A stretch of DNA of 40,972 nucleotides from Bacteroidota bacterium (GCA_023409975.1 JAEYQO010000096.1:1-40972), one strand, 5' to 3'. Shown: positions 9,247 through 16,976, counted from the stretch's first letter. The notes: generated by a model from the sequence alone, not told the origin. Made by a program: numbers and translations.

Positions 9247-9674
9247 ACTACTGTTGTTGTTGTTTTTTTTGCGATTAGGCAAATAAAAGTATTTTTTTTG
9301 TTTCAGAATTTACCTTACTCTGAAACTGGCTCACAATATTTAAAGTTTTTTCCAAAAATGCAAGTCTGAAAAAAAATTTGTTTAAGAAACTCAGGAGCTT
9401 ACCTCAGGTAAAAATCCTTTGTGTACATATAAATTTCGCTGCATAGTAATGGGGACTTTAGTATCTGCGCTCTGGTGATCTTTCAAACTTTTCACCTGCA
9501 CTGCCAAAACAAATATAGGGTTATCGAAGTAGATTCAGAACATCCGGATCATGTTACCTGAATTATTCTTGCCCGGGATTACCCACCGCCCTACCCCGCA
9601 ACCTCCTGCCTGGCGTCCCTGACGCTTGAAATGGCTCGCGGCAAGACACCCTCCCACAATGTGCCACAAACGAA
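9247..9674. other. Intergenic region / long leader upstream of gldK
   Basis: About 430 bp with no gene I can support. The part nearest gldK (9247-9400) is A/T-rich with homopolymer T and A runs. It contains an 11-bp near-palindrome TACCTCAGGTA at 9400-9410. The far part (about 9570-9660) is C-rich and shows no clear structure. I see no tRNA cloverleaf and no riboswitch I recognise. Confidence 0.5.
9510..9517 (-). promoter_or_regulatory. Candidate -7 box TATATTTG for gldKLMN
   Basis: On the minus strand the sequence is TATATTTG, a full match to TAnnTTTG, with TTC in place of TTG 20 bp upstream. It would give a leader of about 260 nt before the gldK ATG. Other weak matches exist nearer the gene, so this is only a candidate. 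Confidence 0.35.
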
Positions 9675-9700
9675 GAAAGACGCTGCAGGCAACGTCTTTC
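9675..9700 (-). terminator. Probable intrinsic terminator after hemD
   Basis: An 8-bp stem GAAAGACG / CGTCTTTC (9675-9682 with 9693-9700) and a 10-nt loop lie 23 bp after the hemD stop. On the minus strand it is followed by TTCGTTTG, a weak T tract, so the call is moderate. Confidence 0.5.
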
Positions 9701-9723
9701 AAAATGAATTTATGGATCGGATC

Positions 9724-10521
9724 TTATTTGAGCTTTTCCTGAAGATACATCTCCAGAGCAGAAACCATTGACGGTGCATTCGGGGCCGGAGCTTTTACAT
9801 CCAACCGTAAACCAAGATCTTCAATCGCCTTCGATGTTGTAGGACCAAAAGCACCTATCAGCGTTCCATTCTGTTTAAACTTCGGATCATGATCAAAAAG
9901 AGTTTGCACACTGAACGGACTGAAGAATACGATCATGTCGTAGGCATCTTTCATGACCGGAGTGATATCGTTTGAAACTGTCCTGTACAAAGTGGCTTCA
10001 GCAAAATCCGCATTGCAGGCCACCATGAAGTCACGGATATCATTCTTGCCGTTATCTGCAGTCGGCAATATAAACCGCTCGTTATTCTTGTGCTTGCCTA
10101 TTACCTCCAACAGACCCTCAGTGGAGCCATCAGCCGAATAAAAAACCTTTCTCTTTCTGTATAAAATGAACTTTTGAAGGTACAACGCAACAGCCTCCGT
10201 AACACAGAAATACTTCATCTCCTGGGATACCTTAACCTTAAGTTCTTCGCAAATTCTAAAGAAATGATCTACCGCGTTACGACTGGTAAATATAATTGCG
10301 GAATAGTCAGTGATATCTATTCGCTGTTTCCGGAATTCCTTTCCGCTTATACCTTCTACTCTGATGAACGGGTGAAATTCAAGCGCAATATTGTATTTTC
10401 TGGCAAGTTCAAAGTAGGGGGATTTATCAGTTTCAGGACGTGGTTGGGTAATCAGCAGCCTGTTAATCTTTACCTCTTTCTTCTCGGTATCCTTACCTGC
10501 GAGTCGAGCAGCTTTAGCCAT
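9724..10521 (-). CDS. hemD: Uroporphyrinogen-III synthase
   Basis: HemD closes and inverts ring D of hydroxymethylbilane to give uroporphyrinogen III in haem synthesis (cytoplasm). The protein (265 aa from the ATG at 10521) has the two-lobed, weakly conserved HemD pattern: RLLITQPRPE opening, YSAIIFTSRNAVDHFF, FCVTEAVALYL, GLLEVI with FILPTADNG, then YDMIVFFSPFSVQTLF, GAFGPTTSKAIEDLGL and the final APSMVSALEMYL. An in-frame start at 10647 is rejected because it overlaps the stop of the upstream gene and adds 42 residues with no family counterpart. It lies 59 bp after the DUF4271 gene and is probably cotranscribed with it. A hairpin terminator follows. Confidence 0.87.
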   Translation of the reverse strand: MAKAARLAGKDTEKKEVKINRLLITQPRPETDKSPYFELARKYNIALEFHPFIRVEGISGKEFRKQRIDITDYSAIIFTSRNAVDHFFRICEELKVKVSQEMKYFCVTEAVALYLQKFILYRKRKVFYSADGSTEGLLEVIGKHKNNERFILPTADNGKNDIRDFMVACNADFAEATLYRTVSNDITPVMKDAYDMIVFFSPFSVQTLFDHDPKFKQNGTLIGAFGPTTSKAIEDLGLRLDVKAPAPNAPSMVSALEMYLQEKLK

Positions 10522-10580
10522 ATGGGGTCGAAAACAGTTGTTTAAAGGGTTATCAATGCTGGAACGTTCCAACTTCCTGA

Positions 10581-11492
10581 TTAGTAAAGCAGTCCACGTA
10601 CCAACAACTTCATCAACACTGCCAGAGGCAATAATTCTGAGGCGCAAAGGTACGTAAAAAAATGAAATTTACTGTATTGAAAGAAGGAGCCGAATACCTG
10701 CCAGGACCGTAAATACCTGTTTATAAACAAAATTAATATTAGCAGGAGGGATACTATGATCGCCGGTTCGGCGATCACCTCATCCGCAAATGCTATCAGG
10801 ACAATAAAGGGTAAGAGTGCTACAGACAGCACCTTATTGATAAGAAAAACATTAAATAAATACTGTTCAGTGATGCCCTCAACTCTGAAGGCCCACCCAC
10901 TGAATTTAATCGCTACATACTTCCCACTGTAAATCGCCATCATTCCCGCTATCAGCATGAGTATCAATAAAGACGGTGATAGGTTACCCGCACGTTGGGG
11001 TGTGATATTCTTTACCAGATAAAAAAGATATGCAGCAGCGGAAACGGCAAAGAACACATTCATCAGAAAGTTCGGAAATGAGGCATGCTGCAGTTTATCC
11101 CTCAGTGATCGATTGCTGAGCCCGGGATTGTGAAATGCCTGCCAGAGAATATGAAAGTACCGGGGATCGATAAACCGGATCAAACCGAGTAGTAATATCA
11201 GCGAAACAAGTAAATAAAAATCCACAGTGCGGTCCACGAAGGTTCGGTTGTCGGAAATGGCATAAACCACCTGTTCTTTCTTTACCATGGGATGGTTTAC
11301 CAACAGGCTATCCATGTGTATCTTACCAGCTTCCAATGCTGCCGCAGAATCTATGGCACGCTCCGGCTGAATGGTATCCCGGGTTGACTCAACAAGACGG
11401 GTGACCAGCAAACTGTCCTGAGCCTTTGCACTGGAAATAACCAGCAACATCATCATGACACTAACACACAAGGTCTTTCTCAGACAGTTCAT
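10581..11492 (-). CDS. DUF4271 integral membrane protein
   Basis: A 303-residue membrane protein of a Bacteroidota-specific family (DUF4271) often found next to hemD; its function is not known to me. The N-terminus has a signal peptide ending in SSAKAQ. A hydrophilic segment follows, then about six membrane helices from FYLLVSLILLLGLIRF to the end, with the family-like FHNPGLSNRSLRDKLQHASF between the first two. I start at the ATG at 11492: the in-frame GTG at 11507 lies inside the -7 promoter box. A good promoter sits just upstream and hemD follows, so the pair is an operon. Confidence 0.8.
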   Translation of the reverse strand: MNCLRKTLCVSVMMMLLVISSAKAQDSLLVTRLVESTRDTIQPERAIDSAAALEAGKIHMDSLLVNHPMVKKEQVVYAISDNRTFVDRTVDFYLLVSLILLLGLIRFIDPRYFHILWQAFHNPGLSNRSLRDKLQHASFPNFLMNVFFAVSAAAYLFYLVKNITPQRAGNLSPSLLILMLIAGMMAIYSGKYVAIKFSGWAFRVEGITEQYLFNVFLINKVLSVALLPFIVLIAFADEVIAEPAIIVSLLLILILFINRYLRSWQVFGSFFQYSKFHFFTYLCASELLPLAVLMKLLVRGLLY

Positions 11493-11506
11493 AAATGGGG
11501 TTCTCA

Positions 11507-11537
11507 CAAAATTAAAACATTAACTGAGGTCTTACAA
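11507..11537 (-). promoter_or_regulatory. Bacteroidota-type promoter of DUF4271-hemD
   Basis: On the minus strand TTG (11537-11535) is followed after exactly 20 bp by TAATTTTG (11514-11507), a full match to the -33/-7 pattern. The leader to the ATG at 11492 would be about 10 nt. The spacing is the same as in the promoter at 16946-16976. Confidence 0.65.
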
Positions 11538-11715
11538 CTCCCTCATCCCTGGATCAACGTTGTCCGACGAAAATTGACATTAAAAAATGAATTTCGCAAT
11601 GGAATCCCCAGAATCACGACTCAGTTGCTATGACTCGACCAAAATGACAGATGGGTTTTGTTACGGGCATCAGAAAACCAGCGCACCTACAACCCGGTTC
11701 CAGCCACAGCTCTTC

Positions 11716-11792
11716 CAGGTCGCTTGTACCTTCCTGCTACCTTCCTTGTAGGTTCCTTGTAGGTTCCTTTTAGGTCCCAACTAAGTTGCATA
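11716..11792. repeat. Degenerate 11-bp tandem repeat, 7 units
   Basis: Seven head-to-tail 11-bp units without any indel: CAGGTCGCTTG, TACCTTCCTGC, TACCTTCCTTG, TAGGTTCCTTG, TAGGTTCCTTT, TAGGTCCCAAC, TAAGTTGCATA. The central four are closest and the outer ones drift. Confidence 0.8.
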
Positions 11793-11808
11793 AGACAAGG
11801 GAACGATG

Positions 11809-11852
11809 TCGTACATACGTCCTACTGACGTCCTACTGGTGTCATACAAACC
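11809..11852. repeat. Degenerate 11-bp tandem repeat, 4 units
   Basis: Four 11-bp units: TCGTACATACG, TCCTACTGACG, TCCTACTGGTG, TCATACAAACC. The period equals that of the block 17 bp to the left, but the unit sequence differs. Confidence 0.65.
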
Positions 11853-11935
11853 TTAATGTTTAAAACAGTATTAAGGGTTGATTTTAGCCGCGTGCCAGCG
11901 AAATTAAAGCTAAAAACCCAGGGCTATTGATCAAA

Positions 11936-12060
11936 AGCCAAAGCGCTAGCCAAGGTCAAGCCAAAGGCCAACGGTCTAAGCAACGGCCAATAACCGCTTC
12001 GAAAAGGCATAGCGAGGGACCGGGAAGCAAGGGCTCAGTCCAATGTATCGCCCAATGTAC
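11936..12060. repeat. Loose 11/12-bp direct repeats with AGCCAA and CCAATGTA cores
   Basis: AGCCAA recurs at 11936, 11948 and 11959 (steps 12 and 11). AACGG recurs at 11970 and 11982, GGCCAA at 11966 and 11985, and CCAATGTA at 12040 and 12052 (step 12). The block is more degenerate than the two to its left. Confidence 0.5.
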
Positions 12061-12168
12061 ACGGGAAGGACTTACTTATGAACTTCAGAAAACCAGCCTT
12101 AGCCAGTAATGGCTTACAGCAGATGAATGGATGGTTTGCAAAGTTTACTGAACAACAGTGGCCCTGGA

Positions 12169-13995
12169 TCAGAAATATGCGACGTAACCAAAATGAACTC
12201 TCGATTGTCGAAACTGAATGGGATTTTCACTATTCCGCCCGAGTGCATAACTGATTGTAAAAATACCCGAGCCTGTTTCCAGTGTAGCCCCCACTCCGAA
12301 TCCGTTATACCAATCCTCCTTCGAAAAAACACTGAATGCTGTTTGCACCCAGCCGTTATCGCTAAAAATATAGAACCAGGAGTTCTGGTTCAGTATCACT
12401 CGTAGTTCTGCAGAGAGAACATGATATTGGTTGGTAAAAATACTCTGTTCGTCAAATCCCCTTAAGAGCCTGAAACCGCCAATCTGATAGAGCTCATTCC
12501 GAAACAAGCTCGCACCGCCAATCCAGCCTCCGTAGTATGCGGGACGAAATACCAGTTTCCCCGACAAAGGGAAATATACAGCCGCCTGGCCCTGAACAAC
12601 ATACTGGTTTTGTCTGTCCAACAATGTATCGTACAGCGCAGCATAATCAAATCCTGAATTATCTGCCAATCCTGTCACAGCCTCACTTCGGCGTATCTGA
12701 CGGATCAATGCGCTGGTGCTTATGCTTCCTTCAAATCCCCTGCGCGGGTTCAATCTGTAGTCAGTACGGTTAATCCCCAATTCCACGCCCGCTCCATTGG
12801 CGGTCACATCCACATCTTCCGGAAGTCGCTTATTACGCCGTACATAGCCTGTGTCAACGGTAATCAGGCGATTACTCTGATGCTGGTAGTACACCCGGAC
12901 GTAATCGGATGTATTGATCTGGTATCTGAGGCCGCCCTGAAAGCTGGTCCTGCGGAAGGCGGTGTCTTTCTTGAAAAGGTCAAACTGCGCATCCACCCCA
13001 AATGCAGTTTGCAACAGGTATGGATAGACGAACGAAGCCCGAAACCGGGGCGAGCGATACTGCAGGTTCTGGTAGGTAACGTGGATAGCCTCACCCTGGC
13101 CCAAAAGGTTTCGAAAAGCGAAAAGCGCGTCTACAGTTAGTAAGAATTTCCCTGTCTCAAGGCTATTAGGGATCAACCCAACAAGGGCGTTCAGTTGGTT
13201 GGCTTTTCTCTCTTTGAGATAGAGGTGCAATACTGCTCTTCCAAAACTAAATTCAAGCTCCCATGGCTGAGCCTCCTGCAGAAATGTGATCTCACGGATT
13301 CTGTTTGAGAGCGCATGCAGCTTTTTTTCACTATAACGCTCCCCCTGCTTGAGATCCAGGTGACGAAGTAAAAAATTCCTTGAAACTCTCACATCCGAGT
13401 GAATAACAATGGAATCGAAACGATGAAGCGGACCGTAATCCATCCTGAGTTGCGCCCGTACACCTCCTGTGCTGTCAACCATTAGTTCATCCAGCCACAG
13501 TCTGGCAAATGGGTAACCATTGTTCTCAGCCCAGCTGAGCAGCCTTTCCGACAATCCTGCCATTTGTGACGGTCGCAGCGGTCGGCCTGACCATTCGGGC
13601 TGACTGATTCCGGCTTGTGTAAACACTCCAGCGGGTAAAGAATCGGTCCTGATCTGTGCCCACTGGTAACGTAAACCACGATAGACGAAAACCTCGTATA
13701 AACTGTCAGTAATATTTATACTGTCCACCGACGCGGCGAGGTATCCCTTCTCCTGAAGTCCGGGTACGATCGACTGCACAAATGAAAATGCTGCAGAAGC
13801 CTCCTGAGGTTTTTGCGGCACCTGAATAATTTCCTGCAGCTCCCTTATGTTTTGGATATCTTCTACCGCATGAATACGGATCGTGTAGCTTTGCGCAAAA
13901 GAAACAAAGGGCAGGAGCCCATTCAGCAGGAATAAGGCGCAGATACGCGCACTCCGCTTTGAAAACCATTTTTTTGGACGCTCCCTATCCCTCAT
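12169..13995 (-). CDS. BamA/TamA-family outer-membrane protein (POTRA plus Omp85 barrel)
   Basis: A 608-residue Omp85-superfamily protein, probably involved in insertion or export at the outer membrane. From the ATG at 13995 there is a basic N-terminus and a signal peptide ending in FVSFAQ. POTRA-like segments follow to about residue 270 (for example FDSIVIHSDVRVSRNFLLRH and the ILR/R-rich helices). The rest is a 16-strand-type barrel with the GFRLLRGFDEQSIF motif, which corresponds to the conserved loop-6 RGF of Omp85 proteins, and a terminal Phe (HFGYVAYF). It is shorter than typical BamA, so it is more TamA-like. In-frame starts further upstream (to 14076) would overlap hemW and precede the signal peptide. 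It is divergent from hemW with an 18-bp gap. Confidence 0.82.
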   Translation of the reverse strand: MRDRERPKKWFSKRSARICALFLLNGLLPFVSFAQSYTIRIHAVEDIQNIRELQEIIQVPQKPQEASAAFSFVQSIVPGLQEKGYLAASVDSINITDSLYEVFVYRGLRYQWAQIRTDSLPAGVFTQAGISQPEWSGRPLRPSQMAGLSERLLSWAENNGYPFARLWLDELMVDSTGGVRAQLRMDYGPLHRFDSIVIHSDVRVSRNFLLRHLDLKQGERYSEKKLHALSNRIREITFLQEAQPWELEFSFGRAVLHLYLKERKANQLNALVGLIPNSLETGKFLLTVDALFAFRNLLGQGEAIHVTYQNLQYRSPRFRASFVYPYLLQTAFGVDAQFDLFKKDTAFRRTSFQGGLRYQINTSDYVRVYYQHQSNRLITVDTGYVRRNKRLPEDVDVTANGAGVELGINRTDYRLNPRRGFEGSISTSALIRQIRRSEAVTGLADNSGFDYAALYDTLLDRQNQYVVQGQAAVYFPLSGKLVFRPAYYGGWIGGASLFRNELYQIGGFRLLRGFDEQSIFTNQYHVLSAELRVILNQNSWFYIFSDNGWVQTAFSVFSKEDWYNGFGVGATLETGSGIFTISYALGRNSENPIQFRQSRVHFGYVAYF

Positions 13996-14001
13996 TCTCT
14001 T

Positions 14002-14009
14002 CAAATTTA
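14002..14009 (-). promoter_or_regulatory. -7 box TAAATTTG of the BamA/TamA-like gene
   Basis: A full TAnnTTTG match on the minus strand ending 6 nt before the ATG at 13995, so the transcript would have almost no leader. It lies within the 18-bp gap to hemW. No TTG is seen at the -33 distance. Confidence 0.45.
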
Positions 14010-14013
14010 GTCT

Positions 14014-15153
14014 ATGGCAGGTATTTACCTTCATATTCCATTCTGTAAGCAGAAATGCAATTATTGCAATTTTCACTTCTCCACCTCACTCAGATTAAAG
14101 GAGGAAATGATACTGGCTTTGCAGGAAGAGATCCGTTTGCAGAGCTCATGGCTATCAGACCTGCCTATTGAAACTATATATCTCGGTGGTGGCACCCCCT
14201 CTCTGCTGGAAGCTGATGAAATTAACCGGATTTTTGATACCATTTTTTCATGCTTTGCGCGACTTGATCTGAAAGAATGTACGCTCGAGGCGAACCCTGA
14301 CGACCTGGGAAACCGATACCTGCGTGAACTCAAAACCACGCCTGTAAACCGGCTGAGTATAGGCGTTCAATCTTTTCATGATTCCGACCTCAGGTACATG
14401 AATCGCGCACATAATGCCCAGCAAGCGGATTATGCTATTAAAGCAGCGCAGGACCTGGGCTTTGAGCGTCTGACAATAGATCTGATCTATGGCACTCCTG
14501 GATTAACCGATATCCTCTGGAAGCAAAACTTAAGGACGGTTAAAGAACTTGACATTCCGCATTTCTCCGCCTATGCTTTGACCGTGGAAGAAGGGACACA
14601 GCTACATCATTCCATCACCAAAAAGCAGGCGCAACCAGTTGAACCGGAACAGGCAGCACAGCAATTTGAAATACTGATGGAGATGGCGGAAGCAAATGGT
14701 TACGTCCATTATGAGATTTCAAACCTTGCTAAGGAAGGCGAATATGCCGTACACAATACCAACTACTGGAAGGGCGTTCCCTATCTGGGTATAGGACCTT
14801 CTGCCCACTCCTTCAACGGTCGCAAACGCCGATGGAATATCGCAAATAATGCCCTCTACATTACAGGTCTGCTACGGGAGAAAAAACTGCATTTTGAGGA
14901 AGAAGTTCTTACAGAGGTGCAGCAACTGAATGAATATCTTATGACCTCATTGAGGACGATCTGGGGCACTGATCTGAGGAAGATCGCTAATGAATGGGGC
15001 GCTGATTACAGTTCCCTGGTGCTGAAGTTTAGTGAGGAATCTCAGGAAAAAAAGCATCTGGTTCTCCAGGATGGTCGTCTATATCTGACCGCTGCAGGCA
15101 AATTGTTTGCAGACAGGATAGCAGCTGAACTTTTTATTGACGCTGAAAGCTGA
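14014..15153 (+). CDS. hemW: Radical SAM haem chaperone HemW
   Basis: A 379-residue radical SAM protein of the HemW group (formerly annotated as oxygen-independent coproporphyrinogen oxidase-like), which binds haem and is thought to deliver it to target proteins. The iron-sulfur motif CKQKCNYC is at residues 11-18, followed by Asn-Phe; true HemN has a further Cys at that second position, so this is HemW. Other signatures are YLGGGTPSLL, LEANPDDL, RLSIGVQSFHD, DLIYGTPGLT, YALTVEEGTQL and GIGPSAHSFNG. The start MAGIYLHIPFC is canonical. The 18-bp gap to the divergent gene forces its promoter to overlap coding sequence. Confidence 0.93.
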   Translation: MAGIYLHIPFCKQKCNYCNFHFSTSLRLKEEMILALQEEIRLQSSWLSDLPIETIYLGGGTPSLLEADEINRIFDTIFSCFARLDLKECTLEANPDDLGNRYLRELKTTPVNRLSIGVQSFHDSDLRYMNRAHNAQQADYAIKAAQDLGFERLTIDLIYGTPGLTDILWKQNLRTVKELDIPHFSAYALTVEEGTQLHHSITKKQAQPVEPEQAAQQFEILMEMAEANGYVHYEISNLAKEGEYAVHNTNYWKGVPYLGIGPSAHSFNGRKRRWNIANNALYITGLLREKKLHFEEEVLTEVQQLNEYLMTSLRTIWGTDLRKIANEWGADYSSLVLKFSEESQEKKHLVLQDGRLYLTAAGKLFADRIAAELFIDAES

Positions 15154-15179
15154 TTATTTTGCCGTGGAAATTGAAAGCC

Positions 15180-15776
15180 ATGGTTTATTCATTCAAAGGA
15201 TTCATTCCGGTTGTACACCCTTCAGCATTTATACACCCACAGGCAGCAGTCACGGGAAATGTGATCATCGGAAAGAATGTATATATAGGACCCGGTGCAG
15301 CGATCCGGGGCGATTGGGGAGGAATTGTGATCGAAGACGGTTGTAATGTCCAGGAAAACTGCACGATCCACATGTTCCCAGGAGTCACCGTCAGGCTACG
15401 GGAAGGCGCTCATATAGGACACGGCGCCATTATCCATGGTGCGCAAATCGGCCGGAACTCTTTGATTGGCATGAACTCAGTCATTATGGATGAGGTCGAA
15501 ATCGGTGAAGAGTGTATCGTAGGCGCATTGGCGTTCATCAACGCTAATACGAAAATTCCAGGGCGCTCCCTTGTGGTAGGCAATCCGGGTAAAATTATTA
15601 AAGAAGTCAGCGATGAAATGATCGACTGGAAAACCAGGGGGACGGCTCTGTACCAACAATTGCCAGCCGATTGTCATGAAAGCCTGGTGCAATGTCAGCC
15701 GCTTCTCGAACTTCCCAAAAACCGCCCCCCACAGGAATCTCTATACGAGACCTGGAATCAGATCAGAAAACGCTAG
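15180..15776 (+). CDS. Gamma-carbonic-anhydrase / PaaY-like left-handed beta-helix protein
   Basis: A 198-residue hexapeptide-repeat protein. Repeats such as IGKNVYIGPGAAIRGDW, IGHGAIIHGAQIG and IGMNSVIMDEVEIG build a left-handed beta-helix trimer, and a C-terminal helix with KTRGTALYQQLPADC follows as in the PaaY/CaiE group. The three metal-binding His of gamma-carbonic anhydrases are plausibly present (NCTIH, IGHG, IIHG), so a zinc or iron site is likely; the reaction could be CO2 hydration or CoA-thioester hydrolysis. I start at the ATG at 15180 (MVYSFKGFIPVV), which matches the family, and not at 15159. It lies 26 bp after hemW. Its stop overlaps that of ridA by 4 bp. Confidence 0.82.
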   Translation: MVYSFKGFIPVVHPSAFIHPQAAVTGNVIIGKNVYIGPGAAIRGDWGGIVIEDGCNVQENCTIHMFPGVTVRLREGAHIGHGAIIHGAQIGRNSLIGMNSVIMDEVEIGEECIVGALAFINANTKIPGRSLVVGNPGKIIKEVSDEMIDWKTRGTALYQQLPADCHESLVQCQPLLELPKNRPPQESLYETWNQIRKR

Positions 15777-16159
15777 TTAACAAGAGCAACCATAGAAATC
15801 TCCACCTGTACCCCTTTGGGTAGCCCCGAGACCTGAACTGTCTCTCTTGCTGGTGCCGTTGACTCGTCAAAATATCGGCCATAGACCTCATTAACAGCAC
15901 CAAACTGCCCCATGTCCATTAGAAAAATGGTGGACTTGATCACCTTGTTGAAGTCCGCACCAGCTTCTTCCAAAATAGCCTGGAGGTTCTGCATCACTTT
16001 CTCAGTTTCGGTTTGGATGTCACCCTGATACAAAGTGCCGTCCACAGGGTCCAGCGCTATCTGTCCTGAGATGAACAACAGATTGCCAACCTGTACAGCC
16101 TGGTTATAGGGCCCTATAGGAGCGGGCGCCTTAGAAGTGCGTATGATTCTCTTTTCCAT
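15773..16159 (-). CDS. ridA: RidA family reactive intermediate/imine deaminase
   Basis: RidA hydrolyses reactive enamine/imine intermediates (such as 2-aminoacrylate from PLP enzymes) in the cytoplasm. The 128-residue length is exact for the family. Conserved blocks are APAPIGPYNQAVQVGNLLF, FISGQIALDP, and the C-terminal ARETVQVSGLPKGVQVEI with Arg105 and Glu120 at the catalytic and binding positions. The stop codon overlaps that of the gene at 15180 within CTAG (15773-15776). It is divergent from tsaB with 36 bp between the two ATGs, each with its own -7 box. Confidence 0.92.
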   Translation of the reverse strand: MEKRIIRTSKAPAPIGPYNQAVQVGNLLFISGQIALDPVDGTLYQGDIQTETEKVMQNLQAILEEAGADFNKVIKSTIFLMDMGQFGAVNEVYGRYFDESTAPARETVQVSGLPKGVQVEISMVALVN

Positions 16160-16163
16160 CAGG

Positions 16164-16171
16164 CAAAACTA
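16164..16171 (-). promoter_or_regulatory. -7 box TAGTTTTG of ridA
   Basis: A full TAnnTTTG match on the minus strand ending 4 nt before the ridA ATG (16159). It would give a leaderless or nearly leaderless transcript. No -33 TTG is evident. Confidence 0.45.
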
Positions 16172-16180
16172 AGCGTAATG

Positions 16181-16188
16181 TACTTTTG
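16181..16188 (+). promoter_or_regulatory. -7 box TACTTTTG of tsaB
   Basis: A full TAnnTTTG match ending 7 nt before the ATG at 16196. The box lies after the first possible in-frame start at 16178, which supports 16196 as the true start. A TTTT run lies near the -33 position. Confidence 0.45.
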
Positions 16189-16195
16189 CCCCGCT

Positions 16196-16867
16196 ATGTG
16201 CAAGCATATCCTTCATATTGACACCTCTATTGCAACGGGAGTTGTGGCAATCACCACAGACGGAAAGGTGATCGCTTCATCAACTTCGACCGAGGAACGA
16301 AACCATGCTTCATCAATTAATGGGATGGTTTCCAAGGTCCTGGGCGACACAGAGCTGCAATTAAGCGACCTTCATGCGATTGCTGTAATCGGCGGACCCG
16401 GCTCCTACACCGGTCTGCGAATCGGACTGGCAACCGCCAAGGGTTATTGTTATGCCCTGGATCTTCCATTGATGATGCATAACCGGCTCGACCTTTTGGC
16501 TTTACAAAAGATTAAAATGGGGGTAACAAATGAGGCAATTCTGGCTTTGCTGCCTGCAAGGCAGGAAGAGTATTTTTTCACGTTATACTCCCATGATGGC
16601 ACCTGCCTTATCCCTGCCCGGCATGCACTGGAAAAGGAAATCATCGAGGTGATGAAGGCCTACAATCCATCCATTTCCGGGGTATTGGCTAAAACTATGA
16701 AAGACATTGTCATGGAGATGCATGTAGATTTCTCTGAAAATGAGCATTTTAGCCTTGATTTTTGGGCCAGTTTCGCCCATCAACCTGACAATTGTAATAG
16801 TTTTGTCAATTTTTTTACAGCGGAACCATTTTACCTGAAACATGTCCATACACATAATGCGCGCTGA
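16196..16867 (+). CDS. tsaB: tRNA threonylcarbamoyladenosine synthesis protein TsaB
   Basis: TsaB (YeaZ) is the ASKHA-fold partner of TsaD and TsaE in forming t6A37 on ANN-decoding tRNAs. The 223-residue protein starts MCKHILHIDTSIATGVVAI, the phosphate-1-like strand. It carries the diagnostic VIGGPGSYTGLRIGLATAKG block near residues 65-85, which is used to pair with TsaD. The C-terminal half (ALLPARQEEYFFTLY) is the variable domain, ending FFTAEPFYLK, as usual. It is divergent from ridA. No strong terminator follows before the regulator gene. Confidence 0.92.
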   Translation: MCKHILHIDTSIATGVVAITTDGKVIASSTSTEERNHASSINGMVSKVLGDTELQLSDLHAIAVIGGPGSYTGLRIGLATAKGYCYALDLPLMMHNRLDLLALQKIKMGVTNEAILALLPARQEEYFFTLYSHDGTCLIPARHALEKEIIEVMKAYNPSISGVLAKTMKDIVMEMHVDFSENEHFSLDFWASFAHQPDNCNSFVNFFTAEPFYLKHVHTHNAR

Positions 16868-16910
16868 ATCAACAACTTAAATAATCCTACTCCCTTAACT
16901 ATAGATTTTT

Positions 16911-16925
16911 TTAACCGTCGGTTAA
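16911..16925. promoter_or_regulatory. Inverted repeat TTAACCG-T-CGGTTAA upstream of the ArsR-fold gene
   Basis: A perfect 7-bp dyad around one central base, 20 bp before the -33 element of the regulator promoter. No T tract follows on either strand, so it is more like a protein-binding site than a terminator. Confidence 0.45.
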
Positions 16926-16945
16926 CAGATTTCAGTGCTTAAGAA

Positions 16946-16976
16946 TTGTTTCATATTTACCCGGTTCGTATGTTTG
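16946..16976 (+). promoter_or_regulatory. Bacteroidota-type promoter of the ArsR-fold regulator
   Basis: TTG at 16946-16948, a 20-bp spacer and TATGTTTG at 16969-16976. This is a full match, with the same geometry as the promoter at 11507-11537. The leader to the ATG at 17059 would be about 75 nt. Confidence 0.7.

Larger units (their letters stand above)
11538..12168. other. Gene-free region dominated by 11/12-bp direct repeats
   Basis: About 630 bp between the promoter of the DUF4271 gene and the stop of the BamA/TamA-like gene. I see no convincing gene. The one open frame (11927-12109, plus) encodes a Gln/Ser/Lys-rich low-complexity peptide that follows from the repeats. Three blocks of short direct repeats lie here and are listed separately. 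No clear terminator for the gene ending at 12169 is visible. Confidence 0.6.

Noticed and set aside
9247..9723. A tRNA, riboswitch or small gene in the gap upstream of gldK
   Set aside because: I looked for cloverleaf arms, a TTCRA loop and known riboswitch cores on both strands and found none; open frames are short.
11716..12060. A CRISPR-like array
   Set aside because: The repeats are contiguous, 11-12 bp long and degenerate, with no unique spacers and no cas genes in the window.
11927..12109. A 60-codon plus-strand frame in the repeat region
   Set aside because: The product is a Gln/Ser/Lys-rich string made by the short direct repeats; no promoter box or family pattern.
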